64,000 bases of DNA from an uncultured Oscillospiraceae bacterium (GCA_910588045.1 CAJUPS010000009.1:6484-70483), one strand, 5' to 3'; shown: positions 42,487 to 51,529, counted from the first letter of the stretch. Numbers and translations: made by a program. The notes: generated by a model from the sequence alone, not told the origin.

Positions 42487-44049
42487 TCACTCCCTCCCCG
42501 TTAAGATTTTTGCGGGCTTCACCCGCAGGACGGACAGCATTTGTATGAGCAGGATCAGCACTACCATTCCGAAATCCAGTCCGAAGTAAGCGCTGTACAC
42601 CTCCGGCCCGGCGGCGTAGGGCGCAGAGTCCACCATTGCAATCGTTTTCGGGCTGCGGGCATAGAGGTAGTTGGACATCCGCTTCATATCGTGCATAAAA
42701 TCTTCATTCAGATCCTTCATATCGGACTGCCAATCCGTCTGTTCTTCTCGGGACTGTACAGAAAGCAGGGAACTGGCGTAATCCTCCGCCAGAGGAACAA
42801 ACACCTGGGTTCCAAGAACCATACCGATCACGGCGGCTAACAGCAGCGGCAGAAAGACCTCCGCAAAAACCTGTCCGATGATCTTTCTCTTTGCTTCGCC
42901 CATAGCCAGCAGGATACCGAACTCCCGCTTCCGTCCTCGCAGGGAGAGGACAACCACCAGGCCCAGCACAACGGCGCTTCCCACCAAAACCACCGCCAGA
43001 AAAGCGCCCACCATGTTCCGCACAGATTCAACGGGTTTTGCTACCGTCTCATACCACTCATCATCCAGATATAATGTGTAGAAGGGCGATTCATCATACC
43101 GGGCCTCCAGCGCCTTTCGCTCCTCCGCGGTCATAAGCTCCCGCCCGTAACCCGACTGAGAACCGGCAACGCGCTCAATGGTCAATTTTTCCTGCGTCTC
43201 CTCCAGAAAAGCGTCCATATCGGAGGGCGATTTCAGGTATACGGTCACCCATGCGGCAGAGGGCTGCTTTGTTCGCCAGTTGCATACACCGGACGTCGCG
43301 TCATAGGCTGAAATCACCAGATTAGCCGGGTCTTCATGTATCAACTCATTGTCATATCCCATTTCCCCGGCCTGGGGCGATTCAAATAAACCGGAAATCG
43401 TCAGCGTAGCATACTGAATATCATCTTCACTCTCAAGTACCTCTTGCTTTATTAGATTTCCAGTGGAAAATGTGATCTGGTCGCCAACCTTCAGCCCGTT
43501 CCGCTGGGCAAGCTCCACGGAGATCAAAACAACATTTCCATCCTCTGGCGTAAAATGTCTTCCCTCCACCAGCTTAAAGCCATATATGGTAAACGCATCA
43601 TAATATCGAGAATTGGAGACGGGGACCATCGTACAATCTCCACGATAACCCCGTGTGTACTTGTAGCCGGGCGTATGATTTTCTACCGCATACTCATAAA
43701 AGCCTCTGTTGCTGTCCCGGACCACCGGCAGAACGTCATTTTCCAGATCCATATCGGCGGTACTTGCTACATAATTATAAGTTTCAACGTATGGACTGTC
43801 CACAAAAGCAGCGGCGTCGTCCGGGTGAACGCTGCGGCCTCCCCAGCTGTTCTGCACGTAAAACTCCATTCCCCGCATAGTTACTGCACCGCCCAGGGAC
43901 TTTTGCAGATAGTCCACCTGACTGCTCATGGACAGGTACACCAGCAGAATCCCCAGAGTCAGGGCAAAGAGCAGGGTATAGGCGACCGTCAGGGCGATAT
44001 TCTGCCCCTTGCGGTACTTCATGCTGTAGAAAGCGCGTTTCAGAAACAT
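42487..44049 (-). CDS. Tandem FtsX-type ABC permease B (520 aa)
   Basis: The middle paralog. It has the same N-terminal opening and REFGILLAMGEAKRKIIGQ segment as A and C; the extracytoplasmic domain again differs (for example WRTKQPSAAWVTVYLKSPSDM). It ends MLSVLRVKPAKILTGRE. GAGTGAG precedes the ATG. Confidence 0.87.
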   Translation of the reverse strand: MFLKRAFYSMKYRKGQNIALTVAYTLLFALTLGILLVYLSMSSQVDYLQKSLGGAVTMRGMEFYVQNSWGGRSVHPDDAAAFVDSPYVETYNYVASTADMDLENDVLPVVRDSNRGFYEYAVENHTPGYKYTRGYRGDCTMVPVSNSRYYDAFTIYGFKLVEGRHFTPEDGNVVLISVELAQRNGLKVGDQITFSTGNLIKQEVLESEDDIQYATLTISGLFESPQAGEMGYDNELIHEDPANLVISAYDATSGVCNWRTKQPSAAWVTVYLKSPSDMDAFLEETQEKLTIERVAGSQSGYGRELMTAEERKALEARYDESPFYTLYLDDEWYETVAKPVESVRNMVGAFLAVVLVGSAVVLGLVVVLSLRGRKREFGILLAMGEAKRKIIGQVFAEVFLPLLLAAVIGMVLGTQVFVPLAEDYASSLLSVQSREEQTDWQSDMKDLNEDFMHDMKRMSNYLYARSPKTIAMVDSAPYAAGPEVYSAYFGLDFGMVVLILLIQMLSVLRVKPAKILTGRE

Positions 44050-44053
44050 GGTC

Positions 44054-45643
44054 TCACTCCCTCCCCGTTAAGATTTTCGCGGGCTTCACCCGCAGGACGG
44101 ACAGCAGCTGCATCAGTAAGATCAAAATCACCATTCCGAAATCCAAGCCGAAGTAGGCCGCATAGACCTCCGGTCCGGCGATGTAGGATACAGAATTTAC
44201 TACCGAAATAGTGCGTGGACTGCGGAAACGCAGATCGTCCGGCATATAGCGGGTCCGCTCAAAGGACCCGAAATAGAACTTGGTCAAGTTCTTGTTGCTC
44301 TCCCGCAAATCAGTCTGGTCTTCCCGGGACTGGGTGGAGAGCAAACTGCTGGAATAGTCTTCCGCCATTGGAACCAATATCTGTGTCCCCAGCAGGGTTC
44401 CCAGCACAGCGGCAATCAGCAGCGGCGCAAAGATTTCCAAGAAAATCTGCCCAATGACCTTTCGCTTTGGTTCCCCCATAGCCAGCAGGATACCGAACTC
44501 CCGCTTCCGACCCCGCAGGGAGATGACCACCACCAGCGCCAGCACTACCGCGCTGCCAATCAGCACTACCAGCAGGAAAATCCCCATCAGGTTCCGAATA
44601 GATTCCACAGGCTTGGCTACGGTTGTATACCATTCATTGTCTAAAACCAAAACATAGGAGACGTCCCCGCTGGCAAAGCGGTCATAGGCTTCCTGAAGAA
44701 CTTTCAATCCTGCTGTAGATTCGGTGTCCATGCCATACCCAAAATCAGACACTGTGCTGAGAACTGCGTCAATGGAGAATTTCTGCTTTGTTTCTTCGAT
44801 AAAAGCGTCCAAGTCATCCGAAGACTTCAAATAGGCAGTCACCCACTGGAGTTTTGGCTCGGGCACATAGATATTGGTCAATGCCTTTGTGGCCTCATAG
44901 GAGGTAAGGACGATATTATATGGGTCTGAATCAACAATCCCCACTTCATAGCCCATCTCTTGCGCATCAGGGACATCCATCAAACCACAAATAGTCAAGG
45001 GGATGTGCTGGATGTCATCCTCTGATTCGTACCAATGCACCTGGGCAAAGTAGCTGCTGGCAATCGTCATCTGATCGCCGATTTTCAGGCCGTTGCGCTC
45101 CGCAAGCTGCTTGGAAATGATAATGGCATCCGTATCCTCCGCAGTAAAGTGTCGGCCCTCAATCAGGGAAAAACCGTAAACCGTGAACAGATCGTATGGT
45201 TCGGACTGGGTCACAGGAACCACGAGGCAGTTACCCGCATATCCGGCCGTACGTCCGGTCCCGTTCATGGTCTGGTACTTATAGAGGTCCAGATTGCTGT
45301 CCCGCACAACTGGTTCCAGTCCGTTTTCCATCACGCACGTTTGAATATAGCCCACTTTGTTATAGGACTTTACATACGAACTGTCAACAAAGGCGTCTCC
45401 ATCCTCCTGGAGTATGTCGCAATATTGGATACAGAGCTGCGGGGTGCCGTAGTTGTTGACGTTGGTCCGCATGGTGACGGCGCAGCCCAGGGACTTTTGC
45501 AGATAGTCCACCTGACTGCTCATAGACAGGTACACCAGCAGAATCCCCAAAGTCAGGGCAAAGAGCAGGGTATAGGCGACCGTCAGGGCGATATTCTGGC
45601 CCTTGCGGTACTTCATGCTGTAGAAAGCGCGTTTGAGAAACAT
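44054..45643 (-). CDS. Tandem FtsX-type ABC permease C (529 aa)
   Basis: First gene of the operon. It shares with A and B the opening MFLKRAFYSMKYRKGQNIAL, the REFGILLAMGEPKRKVIGQ segment and the LLSVLRVKPAKILTGRE end; the extracytoplasmic domain is distinct. An AAGGAGG site precedes the ATG, and the operon promoter is at 45681-45708. Runs of near-identical DNA at the ends of the three genes suggest recent duplication or gene conversion. Confidence 0.87.
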   Translation of the reverse strand: MFLKRAFYSMKYRKGQNIALTVAYTLLFALTLGILLVYLSMSSQVDYLQKSLGCAVTMRTNVNNYGTPQLCIQYCDILQEDGDAFVDSSYVKSYNKVGYIQTCVMENGLEPVVRDSNLDLYKYQTMNGTGRTAGYAGNCLVVPVTQSEPYDLFTVYGFSLIEGRHFTAEDTDAIIISKQLAERNGLKIGDQMTIASSYFAQVHWYESEDDIQHIPLTICGLMDVPDAQEMGYEVGIVDSDPYNIVLTSYEATKALTNIYVPEPKLQWVTAYLKSSDDLDAFIEETKQKFSIDAVLSTVSDFGYGMDTESTAGLKVLQEAYDRFASGDVSYVLVLDNEWYTTVAKPVESIRNLMGIFLLVVLIGSAVVLALVVVISLRGRKREFGILLAMGEPKRKVIGQIFLEIFAPLLIAAVLGTLLGTQILVPMAEDYSSSLLSTQSREDQTDLRESNKNLTKFYFGSFERTRYMPDDLRFRSPRTISVVNSVSYIAGPEVYAAYFGLDFGMVILILLMQLLSVLRVKPAKILTGRE

Positions 45644-45680
45644 GACAAGTCCTCCTTACCGCCTATTTATCCTACTTATC

Positions 45681-45708
45681 ATAATACCGGAATTTTACTA
45701 TTTGTCAA
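45681..45708 (-). promoter_or_regulatory. Promoter of the permease/ATPase operon
   Basis: On the minus strand, a consensus TTGACA (45703-45708) and TATTAT (45681-45686) are spaced by 16 bases. The -35 box overlaps the left arm of the inverted repeat at 45696-45740. Confidence 0.75.
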
Positions 45709-45740
45709 TAAGTATTTTGGAAATGTATTTACAAATAGTA
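45696..45740. promoter_or_regulatory. Inverted repeat, candidate PadR operator
   Basis: TACTATTTGT (45696-45705) and ACAAATAGTA (45731-45740) are perfect inverted ten-mers 25 bases apart. They overlap the -35 boxes of both divergent promoters. PadR proteins commonly repress their own gene and an adjacent transporter. Confidence 0.6.
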
Positions 45741-45756
45741 TCGCCCCGTGATAAGA
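45728..45756 (+). promoter_or_regulatory. Promoter of the padR gene
   Basis: TTTACA (45728-45733) and ATAAGA (45751-45756) are spaced by 17 bases. The start site would fall about 30 bases before the padR ATG. Confidence 0.4.
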
Positions 45757-45789
45757 TGATGGAAAAGTACGGGAACAGGAGGGTCAAAT

Positions 45790-46131
45790 ATGCTGAGTGA
45801 GCGCGATTTTGCCGAGTTCAAGCGCGGCTCCCTCCAGATGATCGTCCTGTATCTTCTGCGGGAGGGCGACCGGTACGGCTATCAGATCGCCCAGGACATC
45901 AAGCGCCGCGGCAGGGGGAAATTCCCGGTGGCGGAGAGCGCCCTGTACGTGGCGCTCTACCGGATGCTGGAGAAGGGGTACATCTCCAAGCGGGAGGAGA
46001 CCGGGGTCAAGAAGCCGAAGGTGTTTTACCATATCGAACCGTCCGGCGAGGAATTTCTCGACGGTCTGCTGGAGGCGTATGCGATCATGAACGAGGGCAT
46101 CGCCAATATCATGGAGGGAGAGCAGGGGTAA
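45790..46131 (+). CDS. PadR-family transcriptional regulator
   Basis: The 113-residue protein is a PadR winged helix: LQMIVLYLLREGDRYGYQIAQDI (first helices), FPVAESALYVALYRMLEKGYI (recognition helix), then the wing KKPKVFYHIEPSGEEFL and a C-terminal dimerisation helix. It diverges from the ABC operon over a 146-base spacer containing two promoters and an inverted repeat. PadR proteins that control MacB-type exporters respond to cell-surface or membrane-active compounds. The ligand is unknown. Confidence 0.92.
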   Translation: MLSERDFAEFKRGSLQMIVLYLLREGDRYGYQIAQDIKRRGRGKFPVAESALYVALYRMLEKGYISKREETGVKKPKVFYHIEPSGEEFLDGLLEAYAIMNEGIANIMEGEQG

Positions 46132-46297
46132 GGGATGGATTCACCCCCTTTTATGTGCGGGCATTGTGCCGACACGAACTGTATTGCTCCTCCTGAAAAA
46201 TGAATAAAAGCCCGGAAACTGCTGGTAATCAAATAGAAAATGCTGTATTTACAGGGGTTTCAACTAGTTTGCACAAATTCGGACGGCAAATCATCGA

Positions 46298-46338
46298 AAC
46301 CATGTAGCCATTGCGGCGCAATGGCTACATGGTTTTTT
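46298..46338 (+). terminator. Strong intrinsic terminator
   Basis: A perfect 17-base stem (AACCATGTAGCCATTGC) with a GGC loop is followed by TTTTTT. It may end the padR transcript 170 bases upstream. The stretch 46132-46297 shows no gene. Confidence 0.85.
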
Positions 46339-46381
46339 CTGCTATTTTTCTAACCAGTAATCAAATAGTAGTCCGCATTCC

Positions 46382-46627
46382 TCAGGCGGCCCGGTTCATC
46401 TGATTGACTAGATCAATAAACGCTTTCATATCGTCAATGTAAGAATATGGCGCATACTCCGAATAGATCTCCGGAGAATCCAGTATAACGATCTGAACGC
46501 CATCCGCTCGCAATGCCTCCAGTGTCCCTGGCAGACACCTAGCCTCATTAGGCGTTTTGCAAAGATACGCCAGGCTTCCGGGCCGGTCGAAAACTTTGGC
46601 AACAATGTAGATTTTCTTATCACCCAT
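46382..46627 (-). CDS. Small protein, DUF6718-like
   Basis: The 81-residue protein reads MGDKKIYIVAKVFDRPGSLA and later QIVILDSPEIYSEYAPY. This resembles the small DUF6718-type proteins common in clostridial mobile elements, from memory of the pattern only. Start: an ATG after GGAGGC, directly after the stop of a truncated upstream frame (TGA then ATG), which suggests translational coupling. Function unknown. Confidence 0.6.
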   Translation of the reverse strand: MGDKKIYIVAKVFDRPGSLAYLCKTPNEARCLPGTLEALRADGVQIVILDSPEIYSEYAPYSYIDDMKAFIDLVNQMNRAA

Positions 46628-46792
46628 TCAAATTGCCTCCAATTCCTGCAATCGCGCTAAAAACTCTTGTTCTGTCCGAATGATTCCAGAGGAGTATTCT
46701 CGATACAATATTTCGCCTATCTCCGGAGTTTTGTATTTGTACACATATTGGTGGCTCCAGATATTGAAAGCATACGAGACACGACGGATTCT
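46628..46792 (-). pseudogene. C-terminal fragment of a lost gene, coupled to the small ORF
   Basis: A 54-codon open frame runs from a stop at 46793 to a TGA at 46628. It reads like protein (FNIWSHQYVYKYKTPEIGEI and GIIRTEQEFLARLQELEAI) but has no start codon. It ends immediately before the ATG of the 46382-46627 gene. It is probably the tail of the operon partner, cut by the rearrangement that brought the helicase fragment next to it. Confidence 0.5.
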
Positions 46793-46795
46793 CTA

Positions 46796-47411
46796 CAGCC
46801 TCTACAACGCCGCGGGAGGAAGAAAAAGATTGAGAAAATCGGGCAGATTGGCGCAGGCAGGAGCACCCGGAGAGGGATTATTGACATCGCCATCGTGCAG
46901 TCGCTGTTTGAAGAGGAGAAGGGTGTCAAATCCTTTGTGGCGGATTATGGGATGGCCCTGTGCGGTATCTGGTTGATGCTAAGGGCCAGGCTTGTGAGCG
47001 AGACGCGCAGCAGCTTTATTACTTCCGATGCCGTCAAACTGATTGAGGAAGGCCGGACACCCCTCCTGTTGACGGAGCGGAAGGAGCATGCCGCACAACT
47101 GGCCCCCCCAATTGCACGGCAAGGAAAAGCATGTTTTCCTGCTGCTGAGGAGTGGAGGCCAAAAGGAGAAGTGGGAAAAGCTGTCTGCCCTGCGGGCGGT
47201 TCCTGCCAACGAAACCCTTGCGGTCATCGCAACAGGGAAATATGTAGGCGAGGGGTTTGATGAGCCGCGGTGGGATACCATCCTGCTGACCATGCCGACC
47301 TCCTGGAAGGGAACCCTGGCCTAGTATGTTGGACGGCTGCACCGGAATTACGAGGGTAAGCGGGAGGTTCGCGTGTACGACTACGTTGACGTTCATACTT
47401 CGCAAATATGA
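46796..47411 (+). pseudogene. Decayed superfamily II helicase fragment
   Basis: Pieces match the helicase core: KKKIEKIGQIGAG and IIDIAIVQSLF (before motif II), then after a gap ITSDAVKLIEEGRTPLLLTERKEHAAQLA, a frame change near 47105, LHGKEKHVFLLL, VIATGKYVGEGFDEPRWDT (motif V) and WKGTLA, where a TAG replaces the expected CAG before YVGRLHRNYEGKREVRVYDYVD (motif VI). An internal deletion, a frameshift and a nonsense codon all confirm decay. This form is found in DEAD-type helicases of primase/helicase conflict systems, an assignment from memory. The start and motifs I-II are missing. Confidence 0.7.
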
Positions 47412-47507
47412 GAAAACGCTCCGCACCGGGGGCGGCTTCAAGCAGTGCTTTAACGATGTGTTGGGCTTTCGGCGGCGCTTTGATGAGTATAAGAAAATCT
47501 ATATTAG

Positions 47508-47565
47508 AGAAATAGCTGCAAAAAGCAGGTATTCTTTCACCCGCCTGCCTTTTGTTGCTATTTCT
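47508..47565 (+). terminator. Hairpin after the helicase remnant
   Basis: Arms AGAAATAGC and GCTATTTCT with inner partial pairing (GCAGG/CCTGC) form a long hairpin. From 47412 to 47507 no intact gene is seen; the open frame FKQCFNDVLGFRRRFDEYKK could be a further scrap. Confidence 0.4.
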
Positions 47566-47614
47566 CTTGTTTCCCCCTCTTTCTTTCGCTGGAAAGGGGG
47601 GTTGACAGGCAGAG

Positions 47615-47655
47615 GCAAACGAGCCCCGCGCCCTCTGGGCGCGGGGCTCGTTTGC
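47615..47655 (-). terminator. 19-base-stem hairpin after the Na/Pi cotransporter gene
   Basis: A perfect 19-base GC-rich stem with a TCT loop lies 12 bases after the stop of the cotransporter. The following U-run is poor, but the stem is very stable. Confidence 0.65.
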
Positions 47656-47666
47656 TTTCCTACCGG

Positions 47667-49436
47667 CTATGCTATGGTCTCCTTCTCTACGGCGAACTGC
47701 TTCTGGTAGCCGTCGAAGGCGGAGCGGAAGGCGGCGTCGCCGCCGGATTTGATGGTATTGAGGTACTCGTGGGCCTGGTAGGCATTCAGGGCGGTCTCAA
47801 TCTGGGCCACGGCGATATTGGAGCAGTGGTCACTGACCCGCTCGCAGTTGGTCAGCAGGTCCGCAAGGACAAACCCCATTTCGATGGTACAGTGCCCCTT
47901 TTGCAGTCGGGCAATGTGGTTGCTCTTGATGTCCGCCACCAGGCCGTCGATGACCTGCTCCAGGGGCTCCACCTTTGCCGCCAGCTGTAGGTCCCCTGCG
48001 GCATAGGCCCGGGTGGTGAGGGAGAGGATCTCCTTCAGCGCACCCAGCAGGACCCGCAGCTCCTCGGAGGCGGGCCCGGAGAACCTGATGGACTTCTCGT
48101 TGATCTCCTGGGCGGTCCTCAGCAGGTTTACCGCGTGGTCCCCGATGCGCTCAAAGTCGCCGATGGTGTGGAGCTGCTTGGAAATATTTCGGCTGTCTTC
48201 GTCGGAGAGGGATTTTCCGCTGAGATGAACCAGCAGGGTGCCCAGCTGGTCCTCATAGAGGTCCAGGCGGTCCTCGTTCCGGATCACCTCGTCGGCAATC
48301 TTCTCGTCATATTTCTCCAGCAAGGTCAGGGAGCGGAGGATGGTATTCTCCGCCAGGCGGGCCATATCCACCGTCTTGTTGGCACACTCGGCAATGGCCA
48401 CGGAGGGCGTCGCCAGCAGGCGCTCGTCCACGAAGGCCACCTTCTCCACCTTCTCCTCCTCGTTCTCACGGACCACCAGGTAGGCCAGCTTCTCCAGCTG
48501 CCTGGTGAAGGGCAGGAGCAGCAGGGTGGTCGCCAGATTGAAAATGCTGTGGACCATGGCCACCCCGGCGGGGCCAATGGGGAAGTCCATGAAGGCGTAT
48601 TGGAAGATCAGATCCGTCCCATAGAAGGCGGCCAGGCATACCGCCGTGCCAATGAGATTGAAGGAGACGTGGATGATGGACACCCGCCGGGCATTGCGGT
48701 TGACCCCGATGGAGCTGAGCAGTGCGGTGACGCAGGTGCCGATATTCTGGCCCATGATGATGGGCAGGGCCATGCCATAGGTGATGCCCCCGGTGAGCGA
48801 CAACGCCTGCAAAATGCCCACGGAGGCGGCGGAGGACTGGATCACCCCCGTGAACACCGCGCCCACGATCACGCCCAGGAAGGGGTTGGTAAAGGCCGTG
48901 AGGATGGCGGAAAATTCCGGCATGTCCGCCAGGGGGCTGACCGCATTCTTCATCAGCTCCATCCCGGTCATGAGCACCGCGAATCCCACCATGATGGAAC
49001 CCGCGCTGCGGACCCGGTTCTTCCTGGAGGCCATGGTCATGACGACGCCCGCCAGCGCCACCACCGGGGAGAAGACCTCCGGCTTCAGCAGCTGCAGCCA
49101 GATGGCGTCGCTCTCAATTCCCGACAGGGAGAGGATCCAGGCCGTCAGGGTGGTGCCCACGTTGGACCCCATGATGACCCCCACGGTCTGCCCCAGCTCC
49201 ATGATGCCGGAGTTCACCAGACCCACCAGCATAACGGTGACGGCGGAGGAGGACTGGATGGCGATGGTGATCCCCGCCCCCAGCAGGAGGCTCTTGAAGC
49301 GGTTGTCGGTCATTTTTTTCAGAAGCTGCTCCAGCCGCCCTCCGGCCAGCTTCTCCAAGCCGGAGGACATCGTGGACATGCCGAAGAGGAAAAACGCCAG
49401 TCCGCCGCACAGCGTGATGATGGAAAAAATATCCAT
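47667..49436 (-). CDS. Na/Pi cotransporter family protein with PhoU-like domain
   Basis: The 589-residue protein has two QSSS repeat motifs of the NptA family: IAIQSSSAVTVMLVGLVNSG (about 58-77) and GVIQSSAASVGILQAL (about 198-213). Eight to ten helices sit around them. A cytoplasmic PhoU-like helical domain follows (from about 345 to 570, with LHTIGDFERIGDHAVNLL and LLTNCERVSDHCSNIA). It imports phosphate with sodium, or regulates phosphate flux. It is a single-gene transcript between terminators. Confidence 0.93.
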   Translation of the reverse strand: MDIFSIITLCGGLAFFLFGMSTMSSGLEKLAGGRLEQLLKKMTDNRFKSLLLGAGITIAIQSSSAVTVMLVGLVNSGIMELGQTVGVIMGSNVGTTLTAWILSLSGIESDAIWLQLLKPEVFSPVVALAGVVMTMASRKNRVRSAGSIMVGFAVLMTGMELMKNAVSPLADMPEFSAILTAFTNPFLGVIVGAVFTGVIQSSAASVGILQALSLTGGITYGMALPIIMGQNIGTCVTALLSSIGVNRNARRVSIIHVSFNLIGTAVCLAAFYGTDLIFQYAFMDFPIGPAGVAMVHSIFNLATTLLLLPFTRQLEKLAYLVVRENEEEKVEKVAFVDERLLATPSVAIAECANKTVDMARLAENTILRSLTLLEKYDEKIADEVIRNEDRLDLYEDQLGTLLVHLSGKSLSDEDSRNISKQLHTIGDFERIGDHAVNLLRTAQEINEKSIRFSGPASEELRVLLGALKEILSLTTRAYAAGDLQLAAKVEPLEQVIDGLVADIKSNHIARLQKGHCTIEMGFVLADLLTNCERVSDHCSNIAVAQIETALNAYQAHEYLNTIKSGGDAAFRSAFDGYQKQFAVEKETIA

Positions 49437-49530
49437 GAGATGCTCCTTGTCTCTTTTTTGTTAGATTGCCCGGATTTTCCCAGGATACTCCCATTTTACC
49501 ACAGGGGGACAAGTCTCCGCAAGGGCAAAA

Positions 49531-49564
49531 GAAAATATCACCGGAAATTTCCGGTGATATTTTC
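49531..49564. terminator. 34-base perfect palindrome between trmO and the cotransporter
   Basis: A perfect 17-base stem, with A/T-rich ends (GAAAATATC), lies six bases after the stop of trmO. Confidence 0.7.
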
Positions 49565-49569
49565 GATGT

Positions 49570-50244
49570 TTATTTGGTCATCTCGACCACGGTCAGCCGC
49601 TCCCCTTCCACCCGGAAACGGACCTGGAGCCCCGCAAAGGCCATGCCGTAGAGCCGCTCCGGGTCCGATTGGTAGGAGGGGCGGGGGTCCTGGGCCAGGA
49701 CCCCCAGGAGGGCTTCCCGCTTCTCCGGCGGGATCTGTTCCAGCAGGTCCTCCGGACACCGGACCTCCAGCTGCCGCCGCTCCACCTGGCTGGTGAACCC
49801 GCCAGAGGCCCCGGGGATCGCGTCGGCATAGGGGAGATACGGCTTGATGTCGTAAATGGGGGTCCCATCCAGCAGGTCGGCCCCGGCGACACGGAGAACA
49901 GGCCCCTCCGGCCCGTCCGTCTCCACGCCCTCCAGGCGCACGGCGGAGAGGCCCAGGGCATTGGGCCGGAAGGGGGAGCGCGTCGCGAACACGCCCACCC
50001 GCTTATTGCCCCCCAGGCGGGGCGGCCGGACCGTAGGGGACCAGTTCTCCCGGCGGGCCCGGGAGAACTCCCATATGAGCCAGATATGGGAAAATTCCTC
50101 CAGCCCTCTGACTGCCTCCGCAGAGCGATAGGCCGGTTCAAAGACAACGGCGGCCCGCAGGGCCTCCACGAGACCGCTCTGGCGGGGAATCCCGAATTTT
50201 TCGGGAAAGTCCGTCTCAATATGGGCAATGGGTCTCATCTCCAT
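49570..50244 (-). CDS. trmO: tRNA (t6A37)-N6-methyltransferase TrmO
   Basis: The 224-residue protein matches the TrmO/TsaA family, which methylates N6-threonylcarbamoyladenosine at position 37 of tRNA. It opens MEMRPIAHIETDFPEKFGIP and has FSHIWLIWEF, RRENWSPTVRPPRLGGNKRVG, FATRSPFRPNALGLS (the SAM-binding beta-barrel motif), DLLDGTPIYDIKPYLPYADA and the C-terminal DPRPSYQSDPERLYG. The ATG follows AAGGAGAC. It stands next to the DUF3810 gene on the same strand. Confidence 0.93.
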   Translation of the reverse strand: MEMRPIAHIETDFPEKFGIPRQSGLVEALRAAVVFEPAYRSAEAVRGLEEFSHIWLIWEFSRARRENWSPTVRPPRLGGNKRVGVFATRSPFRPNALGLSAVRLEGVETDGPEGPVLRVAGADLLDGTPIYDIKPYLPYADAIPGASGGFTSQVERRQLEVRCPEDLLEQIPPEKREALLGVLAQDPRPSYQSDPERLYGMAFAGLQVRFRVEGERLTVVEMTK

Positions 50245-50262
50245 AGCTGTCTCCTTCCGCCG

Positions 50263-51342
50263 TCAAAAGTACGCCACCAGCAAATCAACCACCGTTCCAT
50301 AGGACTGGATCCCATCCGCCTGTCCATACGACTTCAAGGAGGAATCGTAAATCTTTGTGCTCACCCGGGCCGTCAGGCCATCAAACTGCGCCCAATAGGC
50401 GCTGTGGTCGGCCAGATCCGCCGCCGCCCCCGCGGGGAGCAGCTCCCGGACCGCCGCCCAGCGGTCCCGGTCCGCCCGGTACAGGGCGTTGGAGAGCTGT
50501 ATGTATCCCATCAGATACCCGGAATACTGGTACACCACGTTCTCCGAGGACGTCGCGGCGGCAATGGCAAGGAAATTGCACTCCTGTTCCGAGGCGATCC
50601 CCCGCTGGTGGGCCAGCTCGTGGGCTATATTCGCCGGGAGCAGGCAGGCGGGGCTGTCGATGTTCAAATTGGACTCCCCTGTATAGGGACTATAGAACCC
50701 TGTAAAGTTCATGGCGCTGAACAGGCGGGAGAAAAACATCTTCTTCGGCACCCGGTCCTCCCGGGCCAGAAAGGGAAATTCCCGGGAGAGGTTGCGGTAT
50801 ACGGTCGTGCTGTCGGAAAAGATGTCCTCCCGCGACGCCGCAAAAATTCCACGCTCGTCCCGGGGGACCTGGGGCGACGTCTCCTCCAGCTTCTCCGTGA
50901 AGTACAGCGTCACCCGCTCCAGCTCCTCAACCGTTACCGGCCGGGCGTAGACCCCGCTCTTCTCCTGGAAGCCGCCAGCGTAGTAATTCACGCCCCAGCC
51001 CACGCAGTAGAGCCCATAGGCCGTCAGGCTCAGGCAGAGGATCCCCATCGCACAGCCGTAGGCCGCCTCCAGGCGGCGGCCCCGCCAGGTTCGCACCCGG
51101 TGCAGCAGCACCGCCAGCCAGACCACGATCCCCACGATGAACGCCACATAAAACCACTCCACCACCGAAAACGGGAACAAGTACCACAGCCGGGCATACC
51201 CGTCCTTCACCCGCTGGGTCACAGCGGAAACCGCGTCCGCCGCCTCCCGGCTGCTGATCCCGTACCAGTATACCCCAAACAGCGCCAGCAAACCGACCAG
51301 CCAGATATGTACCGCCCGATGTCTCCTGAGAAATGCCCCCAT
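50263..51342 (-). CDS. DUF3810 membrane protein with HExxH motif
   Basis: The 359-residue protein has an N-terminal part with three membrane helices (about 10-30, 55-80 and 95-115) and a hydrophilic half. That half holds ANIAHELAHQRGIASEQECN, an HExxH zinc-peptidase-like motif with downstream Glu candidates. DUF3810 is a family of putative membrane zinc peptidases of unknown substrate. The start at 51342 follows GAGGAGGGGC. No partner gene is evident. Confidence 0.85.
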   Translation of the reverse strand: MGAFLRRHRAVHIWLVGLLALFGVYWYGISSREAADAVSAVTQRVKDGYARLWYLFPFSVVEWFYVAFIVGIVVWLAVLLHRVRTWRGRRLEAAYGCAMGILCLSLTAYGLYCVGWGVNYYAGGFQEKSGVYARPVTVEELERVTLYFTEKLEETSPQVPRDERGIFAASREDIFSDSTTVYRNLSREFPFLAREDRVPKKMFFSRLFSAMNFTGFYSPYTGESNLNIDSPACLLPANIAHELAHQRGIASEQECNFLAIAAATSSENVVYQYSGYLMGYIQLSNALYRADRDRWAAVRELLPAGAAADLADHSAYWAQFDGLTARVSTKIYDSSLKSYGQADGIQSYGTVVDLLVAYF

Positions 51343-51489
51343 GCCGCCCCTCCTCTGCGTTCTCTTTGACAACAGTATACTATATCGCCAAATATTTGCC
51401 AAGGGGGAATCCTCTGCCAATTTTACCCGGGCCTGTGGGATTCTTTTGGGAAAGTTGTCCGCTGGTGTGCAACTTTTTCCCAAATTTAT

Positions 51490-51517
51490 GCCCGCCGGAC
51501 TTTTTCGTCCGGCGGGC
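51490..51517 (-). terminator. Hairpin after pdaA
   Basis: An 11-base GC stem (GCCCGCCGGAC) with a six-base loop lies 13 bases after the pdaA stop. The tail is not T-rich. Confidence 0.5.
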
Positions 51518-51529
51518 GGCAGTATTATA

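Noticed and set aside
46225..46368. GTAATCAAATAG direct repeats (46225 and 46357) as attachment sites
   Set aside because: Only 12 bases, 132 bases apart, and no integrase or element between them.
48135..49796. Long plus-strand open frame opposite the Na/Pi cotransporter
   Set aside because: Shadow of the real gene; His/Gly/Asp-rich and without family motifs.
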